Positions 1-11,389 of a stretch of 64,000 nucleotides of DNA are shown here, in pieces. The notes beneath the pieces are model-generated. The model searched no databases, was not told the origin of the DNA, and was given only the letters and a program-made list of their open reading frames with translations. The DNA comes from Siphonodentalium dalli. Lineage: Eukaryota; Mollusca; Scaphopoda; Gadilida; Siphonodentaliidae. Position 1 is the first letter of the stretch; each line of letters opens with the position of its first letter. Where the stretch lies: the NCBI GenBank assembly GCA_032622095.1, contig CP136061.1, positions 2,046,001-2,110,000 of the forward strand, in the 5' to 3' direction. The translations under genes and the position numbers were made by a program.

Positions 1-1215
1 ATAAATTCACACCAATCAGCACCAATAAGAATAATTCAGTAGCAGACCTATCGATCCTGTTTTAGGTGACGTCAATTAAGCTCAGCGCGCTAGAACAATG
101 TCACGATTGGTGAAACTGCTAGTTCAAGGGTAATTCATAACCACGATGTTTCACGTACTTTTATACGCCCACTGTCAAGAGTTACGGGACATGGTGCATG
201 ACTTAAACGTGACGTTGTTGTCAGTCAGATTGTTAGTTACAACCGGGTGTGGGGACAAGCGCTGTTTGTTATATGTTTCCCTATGAAATAGCTGTAATTT
301 GAAATGACATACGATTCGCTCTCTTTCGTCAGGACCTTGGCATGGATAATAATTTTCAAACGTTATCTCACTGTAGATACTTCTGTTTAAAAAAGGGTAC
401 ACAATTATTGACGCGTGTATTATCAATGGAACTACGCGAAATTCCGCGGAAGACTGAAAATAGTTTATTACTGCGATAAGTTCTAAATAAAAACAAATGA
501 TCCCGTTTTATTACGTATTCAGTTATTTGTTAATTGGGTTTCTGTGTGTAATATTTAACCATTGGGTAGGCACTATTCTCTTAAGCGCATGAAGGAAATT
601 TTCCACCAAAATTTAGAGATGCTTAATTTGCCAACGGAACAGCTGATATTGTTTGCATAAGTTTCGCTACTTCGGCGTCTAAATTCTTGTTTCGATAAAT
701 AAATACTTGTAGTTTTGCAGAATTGCTTACCATAAGCATAACATAAAGAGAACACATATGGTTTCTCGAATAATATATTCCTGAAATATCGCCGCTCGTG
801 AAGATTCGCATATTGCAGGTATTATTCGGCAAACCATATATAGGTATTCTCTATGTTCGCATAGTGCTGAATAGAACGCAACATGTTCGGGCTCTAATTA
901 ATAGTCCTGCATAATAGTCGTGTGACAAATGGTTAACTTGTAACTGGATTCAACATTTAGAAATGAGGCAAAACACATAAGGCTTATATTGAAAAGAATA
1001 TGTTTCGTGTGAATACCCAGATATATCATCCAATTATTGATACAAAATATATATTGTCTATCTATCAGCAAGTATTTATGGGAAAATTGTGGGAACAGCT
1101 ATATAATCATTCATCGTATAAGCAGTCTAACAAAATAGAATTACTGTTCGTGGCTCGTTTCTGCGCTTTATGTCTGGGAATATATTGTTAATAGAGACTG
1201 GGGGTAAATACATCA
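1..1215. other. Non-coding stretch, nothing recognised
   Basis: Only short open frames (up to 83 codons) on either strand, none with recognisable motifs or convincing splice context. No repeat structure was noticed. Confidence 0.5.
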
Positions 1216-1305
1216 TTACACGGCTTGTTGAGGGGGGATCGCCTCTGGGGATACGAGCCTCTATCGGGGCATACCACACAGTATCCCCCTCAAAAAGCCG
1301 TGTAA
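1216..1305. repeat. Short palindromic element (hairpin MITE-like)
   Basis: The left arm TTACACGGCTTGTTGAGGGG is mirrored by a right arm ending AAAGCCGTGTAA, with a central loop that is itself partly self-complementary. The arms are about 24 bp. No target duplication could be set with confidence, so it may be a small MITE or one end of a larger one. Confidence 0.55.
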
Positions 1306-1559
1306 CTTATGTTATGGACAGCTATCTGCTCATCTACGCGCGGCGACCTTCGTGGCATCGTATGTGGATGTGGAGGGGCATCACGTGATCGCATACATCT
1401 CACACGCATAAAATAAGAAAGTCCGCCCAAATTATTCACGAGTGGGCTAAAACCATGCCTCGTGTTCCCCATTTATCGTTTCTTTTACTAATGGAAGAAA
1501 ATCAAAAGCACAAAAACGCAATAAGAACGCGACTGTACCTCGGCGTGTCATTTTTATGC

Positions 1560-1672
1560 GAAGTTTTTGATGCGTCCGAACCTGAACTAAATTTGTCCGA
1601 ACCTGAACGAAAATTGTGTCTGAACCTGAACAAAATCATCGCGAATGTTGCGAATCCGAACCTGAACATTTT
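1560..1672 (+). repeat. Degenerate tandem 12-mer CCGAACCTGAAC
   Basis: The motif CCGAACCTGAAC or a close variant recurs about four times here and once more, diverged, near 2049. It makes a short Ser-Glu-Pro-Glu pattern in one frame of an 82-codon open frame, but nothing suggests that frame is a gene. The rest of 1306-2100 shows nothing else recognisable. Confidence 0.5.
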
Positions 1673-2106
1673 GAAATTTTCAAAGGTCGTTTTTCGGAGT
1701 TAGACAATAAAAATATCGCCGGTTTTGCATTCCGAAGATGTGTGGTGATCTAATCTACCCACAACAATACATAAATTTGCGGATGCATGAGCCCAGGGCC
1801 AGAAAAATACGAAAAAGCGAACATTTCGCCGCCTCGATAAAATTTCGAAAAATTATGACGATTTGACACGACAAATACAACAATTCACATGCCTGTTATG
1901 CAAAAGGCGTGTTACGTATGTGTTGGGCATACAAATTCCTACATAACTGTTTCAAGGTGTATCACCGAAAGGTGTCGTTGATTGCTGCTTGGAGACAATA
2001 TATACACTTACCGTTTATCTGATTTAGTTGGCGCCGCCATCTTGGAATGTCCGAACCTAAACGGGTATCCGACAGTGATCACATTCAGCTGAAATTTTAA
2101 GTAAGA

Positions 2107-2274
2107 TACAGCAAGCGAAGAGTTCTCCACCAGAATCAATCGAGTTGAAGACGAGATTGATTCTTGTAAAGAACTATTCTCATGCTTTGACCAACTTCGA
2201 GCCCAATTGACTGGTATCAACTGGAGAGATGATTGGTCTAATTGTTATGTACTAGAATGTGACACAAGCAAGTA
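2107..2274 (+). CDS. Candidate exon of an unrecognised protein (low support)
   Basis: One plus-strand frame is open from about GATACAGCAAGC to a TAG near 2272-2274. It encodes a charged, coiled-coil-like stretch (EEFSTRINRVEDEID...) rich in Glu, Asp and Gln, followed by a Trp/Cys-containing end (NWRDDWSNCYVLECD). This looks more protein-like than its surroundings. Codons are balanced, but the splice acceptor is weak. It could be an exon of the same plus-strand gene as the stretch at 2951-3206. No family is recognised. Confidence 0.25.
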
Positions 2275-2950
2275 GTATTGCTATACATAAGTTGGGACTC
2301 CAAATCGCTATGTGGCTATCGAGAATTGTCAAAGTTGTGAGGTGAGAGTTCCCAGACACTGGTCACACCTTTTAAAACCTTGCCTGTTTAATATCTTCAT
2401 TTGGGCAAGTAGAAATGGTTGCAAAATAACTTTGCTGCAGTGAATAATCATGTTTTTTTCTTACACAGTGTGACATTGCGCCCGTGCAATTTGCTTGTGT
2501 GACCAATGGGATTATTCAATCGCTAGTCTTGAGGATTTGTGTGCTTTACCATAAATCGGGGATTGATTGTAGCAATCAACCAGTGATATGAGAAAATTAA
2601 ATTCTTACATGCAAATGGTAACCAATGCCTGACAGAACTCATTAGTAAAACATATACATGTAGACATTTTGAGAATAAACAGCTACCGGTATGTATACCT
2701 GAACTCGAACAGTATGTACAAAATCTCATTGGCCTCTCCTGTTTTGTTTTGAGCAAGAATCCAAAGAATTAACAAAAATAACTTAAAAGATATGCTACAT
2801 GATGAGGCCACAACCATGCTACAGATTAAAAAAATTCAGTTTTAACAAAAATTCCCATCCCTGTGATAATTTACAGGGGCGAATGTTACTGAAAAGTTGT
2901 AGATATACCTATCCTGGACATAAAACAATATAATTTGCTTTTTATTACAG
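2275..2950 (+). other. Probable intron or non-coding stretch
   Basis: Lies between two candidate exons and ends in TTTTATTACAG, a good splice acceptor. No other feature was seen. Confidence 0.3.
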
Positions 2951-3206
2951 ATACACAAGAACATTCAACAAGAAATCAAAAGTTTGGTCTTGTCACGCAC
3001 AGAAAGTGAAAAAAGACTTTGCATATATACCAGATATCTTGGAAAATGTGGTAACAATAAGGTTCAAAGACAGTGGCCGAATGACCAGACCTCAGGAATT
3101 ATTGCCGGAGGATCCCCGTCGAATTTCTGCAACAATTGCACCAGTCCAGCCTCCGTCGACCGAGGAGATACTCAAGGCCAAGAAGTCCAGATTTAAGTAT
3201 GTATAA
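2951..3206 (+). CDS. Candidate terminal exon of an uncharacterised plus-strand gene
   Basis: A clear acceptor (TTTTATTACAG) precedes an open frame that reads YTRTFNKKSKVWSC, then KDFAYIPDILENVV, then a Pro-rich segment ending in EEILKAKKSRFKYV and a TAA. An AATAAA lies about 20 bp after the stop, as expected for a last exon. A GTATGT overlaps the end, so splicing onward is the alternative. The composition (aromatic and basic residues, then a proline hinge) looks like real protein, but I cannot name a family. It converges on the P2X7-like gene that ends at 3957. Confidence 0.45.
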
Positions 3207-3956
3207 GTCCATACGGTACCCAAAATAAATCTGATTATCATGTTAGAAACCGATAAATAATCCACCTGTATCTTTGTTCAGAACACATGTAGATGGTGCA
3301 GGGTACTTACATGTGTTCCCAATTTAAATTTTTTTTATATAATTGGTTCATCACAAGCAACTATGCATGCTGTTCAAGTTTAGCTGCACTGTTATGTACT
3401 AAATACTCAATGATGAATAGTTCTCTCAGTAAATCTTGAGATAAGTTATTATGTGAACATTTCCCCACCAATGAATATGAATACTTCTGCACTTGTATAT
3501 CTATCATTTGTCTGTCAGCTGCTTTTATTACCTGTGCATAATACTCCAATAACGAGATTTTACATATTCAAAATATTGTTATGTAGACATAACTGTTATA
3601 GTAGCATTACTGATCAAGTCGACTCAAAATTAGTCTAATCTAATTGAGGATAAACATTGGATAATGTCAAAAGTATTGAAAATTATGCTTAAAATCATAT
3701 TCAGACCAAACTATTCGACTATACTAAAGGATTAGCAATGTTTGTTAACAAACCACTGTAACAGTTATATTTACTAAACATTGCTTTCAACATATGAAAT
3801 GTCGTTGTGTAGGCTTATCCATGTTTTCTTTGTTAAGGGTGATGTTTTTACAAACTTCTACATTTTTGGCACATTACTCACCATGAGGTCCCTTTAATAA
3901 AAAAATGATTTTACGGATTGCTAGAAGAGAGATCTTTATTTACACATTTTCTACTT
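3207..3956. other. Intergenic spacer between two convergent genes
   Basis: Contains a plus-strand AATAAA near 3225 and, on the minus strand, AATAAA at about 3936-3941 just after the stop of the P2X7-like gene. Nothing else was recognised. Confidence 0.45.
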
Positions 3957-4217
3957 TCAGGCCAAGTGATTAGGATCAAACCCTCTGTATTGTCCAAATG
4001 CATCAGGATATTTGTCGCGTATCCTCCACACTGCACATGAGGGTACAACTCGCCTTATCCCAGCACCTAGCCGGCCATGCTGCCATAAAATGTATTGACG
4101 GTATGCTCCATGACGGAATAGTTTCATTGGATCATCTTCATCCGCACCGAATGTCTGCTCTCTCCAAAGCCTCGCTACTAACAGAACGCCGTCATCAAGG
4201 ACGATTGCATCCATGAG
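3957..4217 (-). CDS. P2X7-like gene, last exon
   Basis: Begins after the minus-strand acceptor TTTTTACAG and ends with TGA at 3957-3959. It encodes the C-terminal half of the domain: LDDGVLLVARLW, then FRHGAYRQYILWQHGRLG, then IPSC-type VVPSCAVWRIRDKYP and a final GQYRGF. The AYRQ..W..GRLG and PSCAV..IR blocks are the family hallmarks. Confidence 0.75.
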   Translation of the reverse strand, partial: LMDAIVLDDGVLLVARLWREQTFGADEDDPMKLFRHGAYRQYILWQHGRLGAGIRRVVPSCAVWRIRDKYPDAFGQYRGFDPNHLA

Positions 4218-7200
4218 CTGTAAAAAGAACAAAGCAGGAATTATGGATACTGGATAATGTATCGCAAAGAACCCTTTGTGTTTTGGATGCCCAATATGTC
4301 TGGGTATCTTTTTCCTTCATCGTCTATAGATTCATAGCTATGAAATTACATGTATAATTCAAGAGCACCAGTCAACATTTTTAGTGATTTCATTCAGTAC
4401 AACAAACATCATAAAACATTGCCCTGTCTTAATGATCAATGTTTGATGGAAAGAAATTGATTTATCATCGTTTTGGAAAATGTTTGTCATATATTCCTTG
4501 CGGTAAAACAATGGGTCTTCAAACAGAGGTACATGTACCTTAAAATTCTTGAAACATGTTATTGAAAGTGTGGACAGTTCTATTTTGATGATAACACCAT
4601 GACGATAATGGATGGAGCTTATTGCATTAAAATTTACCTGTGTGCCTCTCAACTCTGTACAGAGGGTCATTAATAAACACATGTACATGTAACAGTCTTT
4701 CACTGTTGAAATATTATACAAATAATGTGCTCTGTGATTTTAGAAAATTATGTCATGAGTGAGCCAGGTAAAAAGTTTTCTTGTCAACGAATGACATCGT
4801 TTTTGATAGCCAATAGAAAAAGGACTAGATATTCTTTTCAATATATGAGTATCCATAACATTTCAACAATTATGAAGATAAATGTTCTCAAATGTCATGG
4901 CCATCAGACGATATGTTAAAGCCAATGCGGCCCATGAGCAAAACAGAGAAATACATGTATAGTTCATTATTTTTGCCGAATTTCAACATAAAACAGATTT
5001 TTATTATAAGCATAATAACAGTAAAAGATAACATTACTGATTCGTAAGGATAATGAAATATTCTGGTTAGCACAATGGTAGAGTGAATCGGTCCCACATG
5101 TGAGCTTGTATGAAAGTGAAAACTGGGGATATCAAAATTTATTACACTGCATAAACCACAATTCAGCATATCATTTTACTGTATATCTCAGTGCCAAATA
5201 ATAGTGATTATTGGAAATATTCTCCAAAATTCTATACAAGAGTCTGGGATGGAAATTCTTCAGCCACCTATATGAAAACTTAACTTTATATATAGGGTAT
5301 ATCAATTGACTTACTGGAGATACTGATATGCAATCAGCTGCTGATGTTGCGCCACAGCACAAGCGTTCTATCTCCAACGGCATTTCTCTACATTTCGTGC
5401 AAGTGCACCAGTTAGGTGCTGTTGTTCCCTCAGGTGGGTGGTAACCCTCGAGGACCCTGGTCCCATCTACCACATGGAAGATGAGTGCTGGATGAGCTAC
5501 GGCCATCCGCAGACACAAATCTCTTACTTCTGCCTCATCCAGTTGATTAATTCGTTCCTGGAATAGAGTGGGATTATATAGCGATGTATATAATATTTAC
5601 AAATAATGTGGAATGCATGTAAATTAGGCATTTGTAAATTTTTCTATATAAAGTTAAAGGTACTCAATCCGATAAAACTCTCAATTACGATTTCAATGGC
5701 TTCGGGGGTCAAAAATATTTAATTCGAGTCGAGGAATTCACCCATCAAAGCTCAGATTTGTTAGATATCGATTTTAGAAATCTATTATTTTTCATTATCG
5801 GGAATACTTTCTGGCCCAGAACTCAGTCAAATTGCGTTATTATTACCACTTGATTTTAGAGTTATCCATCCTTGTCTGTTTGAACAGTGTTTTGGTGTAC
5901 ACATCTCGAGCAGGATACGAAATTGACGGCAATTATTAGTACTCATCTCGAGAACATAACAAATTTCAAAAATCAATATCTAATAACTCTGAGCTTTGTT
6001 TGATGGGTTCCTCGATTCGAATCAAATATTTTTTACCCCCAAAGCCAAAGAAATAGTAATATAGGACCCTCTGATCGGATTGTTGTTGTTGGAATCTGTT
6101 GAGATGGGGACCCTCTGTTCGGATTGAGTACCTTTAAAGAGTAGAGAAATTAAATATGAATATTCCATGAAGCATCTTACGACCTACACTAACAGTTTGA
6201 AATGTAAACAGACATTCATGCGTCTTGTTTTAGGTTACTATCAAATGGACTTTTGTAATAAAAAAAACATGTTTTCATTCCAAGTCGCCTAATGTTTTTT
6301 AAATAGCAGTTACAAAAAGGTTCAAGAAGTATATTTGATATTGTGGCACATATTGCTGAAGTAAACCATGAAATTCCACCCCGTTCTTATTACATGCTTT
6401 TGTCAATATAGACCAAGTTTTCTCGGTCTACACCAGCTTGGGATGTCGGTTGGGATGATGATATTTTTTTTAACCTAGTCCCGCTCTTCTATAATGGATG
6501 TTCATTCAAAAGATGTACTATATGTACATGTGGCATCTGGACATTCATGTTAACCCATGAATGTGATTAATCATCTGACATATCTGCAATTAATCTGTTT
6601 TCAAACTGATATATCATTTACCGTGATAGAAATATGTACCTGTATAGTAACGATAAAATCATGTAATGTATTGTTTACCTGCATTGTCTGATAGCGCAAC
6701 AAAAGTCAAAATTCTCTGGAAAACAGGGCTTTGTTTACTTATAAATCTCATTGCTTGGACACTTAACAGACCTCTGATATGTGCATGTTTAATATCATCA
6801 TGCTTGCGAAAATGAAAGCTTGGCATATATGAACATAGAGGGCACTATGTTCATATACGCAAAGCTTCCATTTTACCTAATCCGAAGACATACAAGCAAT
6901 AATATAACTCCTGTCCACGATTCTGTGCATACAGTTCATTATAGAAGAGTAACGGAATGGGACTCGGTTCAAAACAGCACTAACCCAACCAATATATCAA
7001 GCTGTTGTGGGGCGAGAAGACTTGGTCGACTGCCAATGTTGATCCAACTTTAGAACTTTATTTTGTTCATACTTTTCTTCTGAAAAAATGTGAGAAATAA
7101 AAATATTTATACAGAAATGAGAATCATGATTCATATTCCAACTCTAAAAACCCTATCTGCCAAAGGGCAGAGCTTTTCCAAAAGAACGTAATCTTCTGGG

Positions 7201-8613
7201 GCGTTAAGAATTTAAGGTTTTTTATATTATAAATTATAAACAAAACTTTGAACATACTGGTATTTATTACTCGTACATACACTGTTAACGCTTCATTGAT
7301 TCACTTTCTTCCAATTTCAAATCGGATGCAGAAATCACGGATGACTCCCCACAAACTACAGAAGGGTAAATGACTACGGTACTAAATGTTAAACCTACTC
7401 GAAGGTACTCCTCTTGATCCTCTCGTCTCCTAGCAACATCAACCTCAGGCCTCGCGGCAATCGCTGCTCTCCCACATGCACGAGCACGTGCCCTTCCTCT
7501 CCTTCTTGGCACTGCCCCAACCGCAGCAGCTGGTGTTGCCACTTGCCCTCTCCCACGGCCTCGCTTACCACGACCTCTGCCACGTTGCGTTGTTACTCCA
7601 GCTTCAGCATCTGGCGGTGGTGGAGATGCCACTGCACCACTCCCACGACCTCGCCCACCACGACCTCGCCCACCACGACCCCGCCCACCACGATCTCCGG
7701 CGCGTTCAGTGGCAATCCCACTTGGGTCTGCTTCATCATCTGGTGGCGGTGAAGGCGTCGGAACTGGAATCCTGTAAACCAAAACAAACAAATTTATCTT
7801 TGGGAAAAACTTGGTAGTATTTGAGCAAATAAACAAAACAAGTTTCTTTTCTCATGGAATATATATTTTTTAAATTGATGGGGGAGGCAAATATTTTTAT
7901 TTATAATCTATTTCAAATTATTTTTGGAAGGCGGCAGGTATTTATATATAATCACTCAAAGTGCAAAAAGACACCCAGGACGTCCCAAATGTGCAAAAAG
8001 ACACCCAGCATCTTGAGACTTCATCAAGAATGCGATTTTAGATTAGTCGTCTGCTAACTATAATATGTATTTGTTTTTGATTGGAGTTGAATTGGCATCC
8101 CCATGATACTGTTTGCTGACACAGCTGTTCTGTATCATAATCGAATTGATTTTTGAGATGATGGGTAACTTTTTGCACATTTGGAAGATCTTGGTATGGG
8201 TGTCTATGCCTAGAACCATACGACAATGACAAATTCAGCCATACTGGTAGCTATCAGTATCTTTCTTAATATTGAGGGCTGCAGTTCTTATACATACAAT
8301 TTTATGGTGCTGTTGCGAATATGTGCCTATACCTGAATTCCGGACAAAACAGAAATGAAGTATTCTAAAATATAAATTTGATCACAACCTCTCCTGGGTA
8401 AAATTTAATAAATAAAAGTCTTCAGCTATACTCTCAAAATGTAAGTAAGTACCTGCTTAATCCTCTTGTTCTCACCCCACCTCGTGTCCTCACCCCACCT
8501 CTTGTCCTCACACCACCTCTACCTCTTTTGGCAGGCGTTGGATGTGGTGACGATGATTCTACCGAATTTGTTGATGAAAGGCGAAGACTAACCGATGAGC
8601 CTTCTTCATCAGA
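3957..8613 (-). CDS. P2X7-like cytoplasmic (ballast) domain gene, spliced, 5' end not found
   Basis: Four minus-strand exons (8613-8453, 7771-7399, 5557-5315, 4217-3957) join in matching phase: 2/1 at the first junction and 0 at the next two. They give an Arg-Gly-rich N-terminal part followed by the conserved domain of the cytoplasmic tail of the ATP-gated channel P2X7. The signature NWCTCTKCREMP...ERLCCG is the zinc-binding Cys cluster, and a later block has AYRQYILWQHGRLG and RRVVPSCAVWRIRDKYP. No membrane segments are seen, so this is a stand-alone domain protein of the kind common in invertebrates, not a channel. Function is unknown; RG tracts suggest nucleic-acid binding (inference). The exon carrying the start codon lies upstream of 8613 and was not identified. 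A polyadenylation signal follows the stop closely. Confidence 0.75.
4218..5314 (-). other. Intron of the P2X7-like gene
   Basis: Starts GTAAGT on the minus strand (5314) and ends ACAG. A 120-codon minus open frame at 4359-4721 has no recognisable motif and is taken as chance. No repeat was noticed. Confidence 0.6.
5315..5557 (-). CDS. P2X7-like gene, Cys-cluster exon
   Basis: 81 codons in phase 0 between a CCAG acceptor and a CCA|GTAAGT donor. It encodes ERINQLDEAEVRDLCLR, a hydrophobic helix (HPALIFHVV), then the Cys-rich core NWCTCTKCREMP and ERLCCG and ends in DCIS. The next exon continues the conserved block directly. Confidence 0.78.
5558..7398 (-). other. Intron of the P2X7-like gene holding a MITE
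   Basis: Begins GTAGGT (minus strand, 7398) and ends CCAG. It holds the TTAA-flanked MITE at 5658-6133 and a near-perfect 23-bp-armed palindrome at about 6819-6873 (AAGCTT...ATATGAACATAG and its mirror). Otherwise nothing was seen. Confidence 0.55.
5658..6133. mobile_element. TTAA-flanked palindromic MITE, family A copy 1
   Basis: TTAA at 5654-5657 and 6134-6137 flanks inverted ends AGGTACTCAATCCGAT / ATTGAGTACCT. Long subterminal inverted repeats include the stretch around CGAGGAATTCACCCATCAAA mirrored near 6000. Family A has a second copy at 62789-63220. TTAA duplication is typical of piggyBac and a few other superfamilies; the parent transposase cannot be told from the sequence. Confidence 0.85.
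7399..7771 (-). CDS. P2X7-like gene, Arg-Gly-rich exon
   Basis: Begins after the acceptor GGTTTACAG, with one base completing a codon from the previous exon, and ends CGA|GTAGGT. It encodes a Pro-rich start (PVPTPSPPPDD), GRGRGGRGRG repeats resembling RGG boxes or AT-hook-like basic tracts, a second GRGRGKRGRGRG tract, an Arg-Ala-rich part and EDQEEYLR. The coding DNA is a G/C-rich imperfect microsatellite unlike its AT-rich surroundings. Plus-strand open frames across it are shadows. Confidence 0.7.
7772..8452 (-). other. Intron of the P2X7-like gene
   Basis: Donor GTACTTAC at 8452 and acceptor at 7772. It contains a short direct repeat of GTGCAAAAAGACACCCA (about 7957 and 7991). Nothing else was seen. 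Confidence 0.5.
8453..8613 (-). CDS. P2X7-like gene, Ser-rich / GVRTRG-repeat exon
   Basis: Between acceptor TTTGTTTCAG and donor GCAG|GTACTT; it ends in phase 2, matching the next exon. It encodes an acidic start (SDEEGSSVS), a Ser-rich stretch and three GGVRTRG repeats. Upstream exons were not found, so the true start codon is unknown. Confidence 0.6.
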
Positions 8614-9020
8614 CTGAAACAAAAATAAGAAAACAATAACACTAAAAGTTACAAATATATGTATTACCAAAACCAGTTATTTGAACATTTTATCAAAATC
8701 CACCGACAAATCCCTGCCAATCACTGGAACCTTGGAAATTCAAACAATATGCCATAAAAATGTCCAACAATTACTATAATGCATGAAATTTCAAACTGTA
8801 CAAATGTTTATCAAAGTTTGGGGGGGGGGTCAACACAAACCCCTGTTGTCACATCCCTGATTTAGAAGTGTCAAGAAGAAAATAGTACAGGATATCATTT
8901 CAAAAACAATCATTAGGCTATGCCATCTAACCCCATACATTTAAAATATATATCTGCATGTATGTGCCATGATGTGGCAAGATGGTTCCCTGGAATTACA
9001 TGTAACATTGAAAAGTGCCA
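8614..9020. other. Upstream region of the P2X7-like gene
   Basis: Non-coding with a short poly-G run near 8821. The missing first exon or promoter may lie in or beyond this interval but was not recognised. Confidence 0.35.
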
Positions 9021-9026
9021 AATACC

Positions 9027-9245
9027 TGTGGGTGCAGCATTAAAGACCCTGTGCCAGTGCATTCTATTATATATGAGTCTCCCATAGGGAGCCCGGTACG
9101 GTACATATAAGAGAATGCACTGACTTGCAAGATCAAGGTAAATATTGTTACACCAATGCCTGCTCTTATATATGAGAGCACATATATAAAAGAATGTATT
9201 GGCACAGGGTTTTCACAAAATTTCAGGGAGCTCCAGTCATGTCAT
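9027..9245. mobile_element. Palindromic MITE, family B copy
   Basis: Two hairpins built on CCAGTGCATTCT..TATATATGAG and mirrored GAGAATGCACTG, then ATTGGCACAGGGTTTT and CAGGGAGCTCCAGTCATG, the conserved tail of family B. Other copies lie at 22634, 39975, 44905, 56318 and 62477. The TTAA target duplication clear in other copies is eroded here. Confidence 0.7.
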
Positions 9246-9420
9246 GTCGTGAAAGAGTACGGTAAGTTCTAAAAAAGGGACAGTTCTCAATGACAACTAA
9301 CCAAAACCCTGCTATGGTTACAATTCCTTTTTTTTTTTTAAACAGGGTGCTAAAATATAATCATGACATACACGGCTCATTCTCTTTGTCAAAATAATGA
9401 AATAATAAATAAATTTAGGA

Positions 9421-9545
9421 AAGTTGGTAGCCGAAAGGTAGCGTACCGGTCTCTTGTGCTAGCGGACCGGGGGATCGAAACGTGGTCAGTGTATTCTGAC
9501 AAAAATCAGATACCAAGTTTGTCAGGCTGAAAAGTCTCGACATTC
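9421..9545 (+). mobile_element. tRNA-derived SINE-like head
   Basis: TAGCCGAAAGG (about 9429) matches the pol III A box, and GGATCGAAAC about 40 bp downstream resembles the B box; between them lie tRNA-like sequences (TAGCGTACCGGTCTCTTG). It is followed by a unique tail and a long poly-C tract near 9550. The B box is imperfect, so it is probably a decayed SINE rather than a working tRNA gene. Confidence 0.45.
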
Positions 9546-9885
9546 AAGATCACCCCCCCCCCCCCCCCGAACAAACTACACTACAGCCATCAACAATTCA
9601 CCCGTTGTATTCAATCCCAAGATTGCCCCCACCGGGACCTTCACCCACAAACCACATCCATTGTACCAATTTGTTGCTTGGGCGATGACCAGTTCCACAG
9701 TCAACATTCAATTTCAGTTTCAGTCAGTTTGAGAGTGAAAAACAAATAAAATCTAAATCCTCCAAAAACACACTAAATTGCCAAGACAAAGATGTCGCAC
9801 TCTCCCAAAATCTTCCGCATTTATGTGACCAACATAGTATGCTCCGGACTCGTTACGGTGATAAATCTTATGCTTTATATAACAA
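9546..9885. other. Non-coding spacer with poly-C tract
   Basis: A run of 17 or more C at about 9552, then unremarkable sequence up to the Helitron. Confidence 0.5.
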
Positions 9886-11389
9886 CTAGGGGGTTGCCCG
9901 TCACAAAATGACGGGTATATAAATGTTCTTTGTCATTTTCTAGTGTCCGCTTTCATGGACACATGGAATGGTCATGCTTCTCTTTATTTGTTACTGGATG
10001 CGCGTTGGAACACTTTATCTACACACCCAGTCTACATATGCGCATGCACATATTGCACGAAACAAAATCAGTATATTATTTAAATACTACTATGCACCAA
10101 CCGAAACATACTCAATTCAGGGGCCTTCATTTGGGAGCTTGTTGCACATTTTGAACGGACCAACTTTGGAACCTGTATTCCGCATGCCGCCTAATTATCA
10201 CACGCCTGCACTGTGCGGTCCATTTGTATGAACACTTTTCAATAAAATTGTATTTTTTACCCCCACCCTCATCTCCTCAACCCATGTATATGCATGCACA
10301 TATGGAACGCAACAATCCAAATATTGTACTTTATCTATACTGAAACAGGCTCAATACGGGAGACTTTATTCAGCGGGGAGGGGTCTACAGCCCCTTTCTG
10401 CGCATCGCGCACATTATACATGATCTTGAACTGCGTGAGCTTCGCGCACATAGGGAGCTTGCATCACATTTTAACCCCCTTTGGAACCTGTATTCTGCAT
10501 GCAGCCTAATGATCACACGCCATGCATTGCGCGGCCCATTTGTATGAAAACTTTATTTCAATAAAACTGTATTTTTGCCCCCACCATCATCTCCCCAACC
10601 CACGTATATATATGCATGCACATATGGAACGCAACAATCAAGATATTTTACTTTATCTATAGGGCCTACTAACTGAAACAGGCTCTATTCGGAACCTTTA
10701 TTTAGCGGGGGAGGGGTCTGCAGCCTCTTAGTGAGCTTCGCGCACATTATATGAATTTAAACTGCGTGCGTTTCGCGCACATTGTGATCTTTTAAACATT
10801 TATTCTTTTATCAGATTTGCACTCAACCGAAAGATTAAAAGAACATTAATTAGCGTCGGCAGTATTACTTACACTGTAGGCCATATTATTAGGCCTGTCC
10901 CGAGAATGTGATTTTTCTAACGTTCTAGTCTCGACTCTACATCCCATCCACTTCCACGACATGCATTAATTATATTCACAATCAACCTGATCTGACAATT
11001 AAATTATAGCGCCCATTTTCAACAACGATTTGGTAGAGCGCATGGAAATTTCGTCAATACAATAGCAACGCAAGTTTGGGTTTGCGTACGACGTCACATG
11101 ACGTCATTTCGACAAACGTCATAAGAAATGGTATCTACTTGAGTGCAAATACTGCATTTGGGGAACATGTTAGATCTCAGGTTTGATATGACCAATCGGC
11201 GTGAAATTTGGTGAGTCACCTTTTACGACAGACTGTTGGTCGTGGTACAAATTTGGGCCACATTGGACGCATGGTTGAAAAGTTATAAACGCGCCAAAAG
11301 CGTGACCGAGTAATACACACACACACACACACACACACGCAGATACACACACACATACACACACAGACGACGGGTTTTATATATATAGA
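9886..11389 (-). mobile_element. Non-autonomous Helitron (minus strand)
   Basis: On the minus strand it begins A|TCTATATATATAAAACCCG at 11389 and ends with a CCCGTC...GACGGG hairpin, CAACCCC and CTAG|T at 9886. This gives the Helitron signature: 5' TC, 3' hairpin plus CTAG, A/T target. The inside has three imperfect ~300-bp repeats carrying CGCGCACATTATA and CATATGGAACGCAACAATC motifs, and a CA/GT microsatellite near the 5' end. It encodes no Rep or helicase. A diverged copy in the opposite direction lies at 14375-16069. Confidence 0.85.

Noticed and set aside
4359-4721. 120-codon minus-strand frame inside the P2X7-like gene
   Set aside because: It lies within a well-supported intron and has no motif or splice signals.
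7414-7817. Plus-strand frames rich in His, Thr and Pro
   Set aside because: Antisense shadows of the Arg-Gly-rich exon of the P2X7-like gene.
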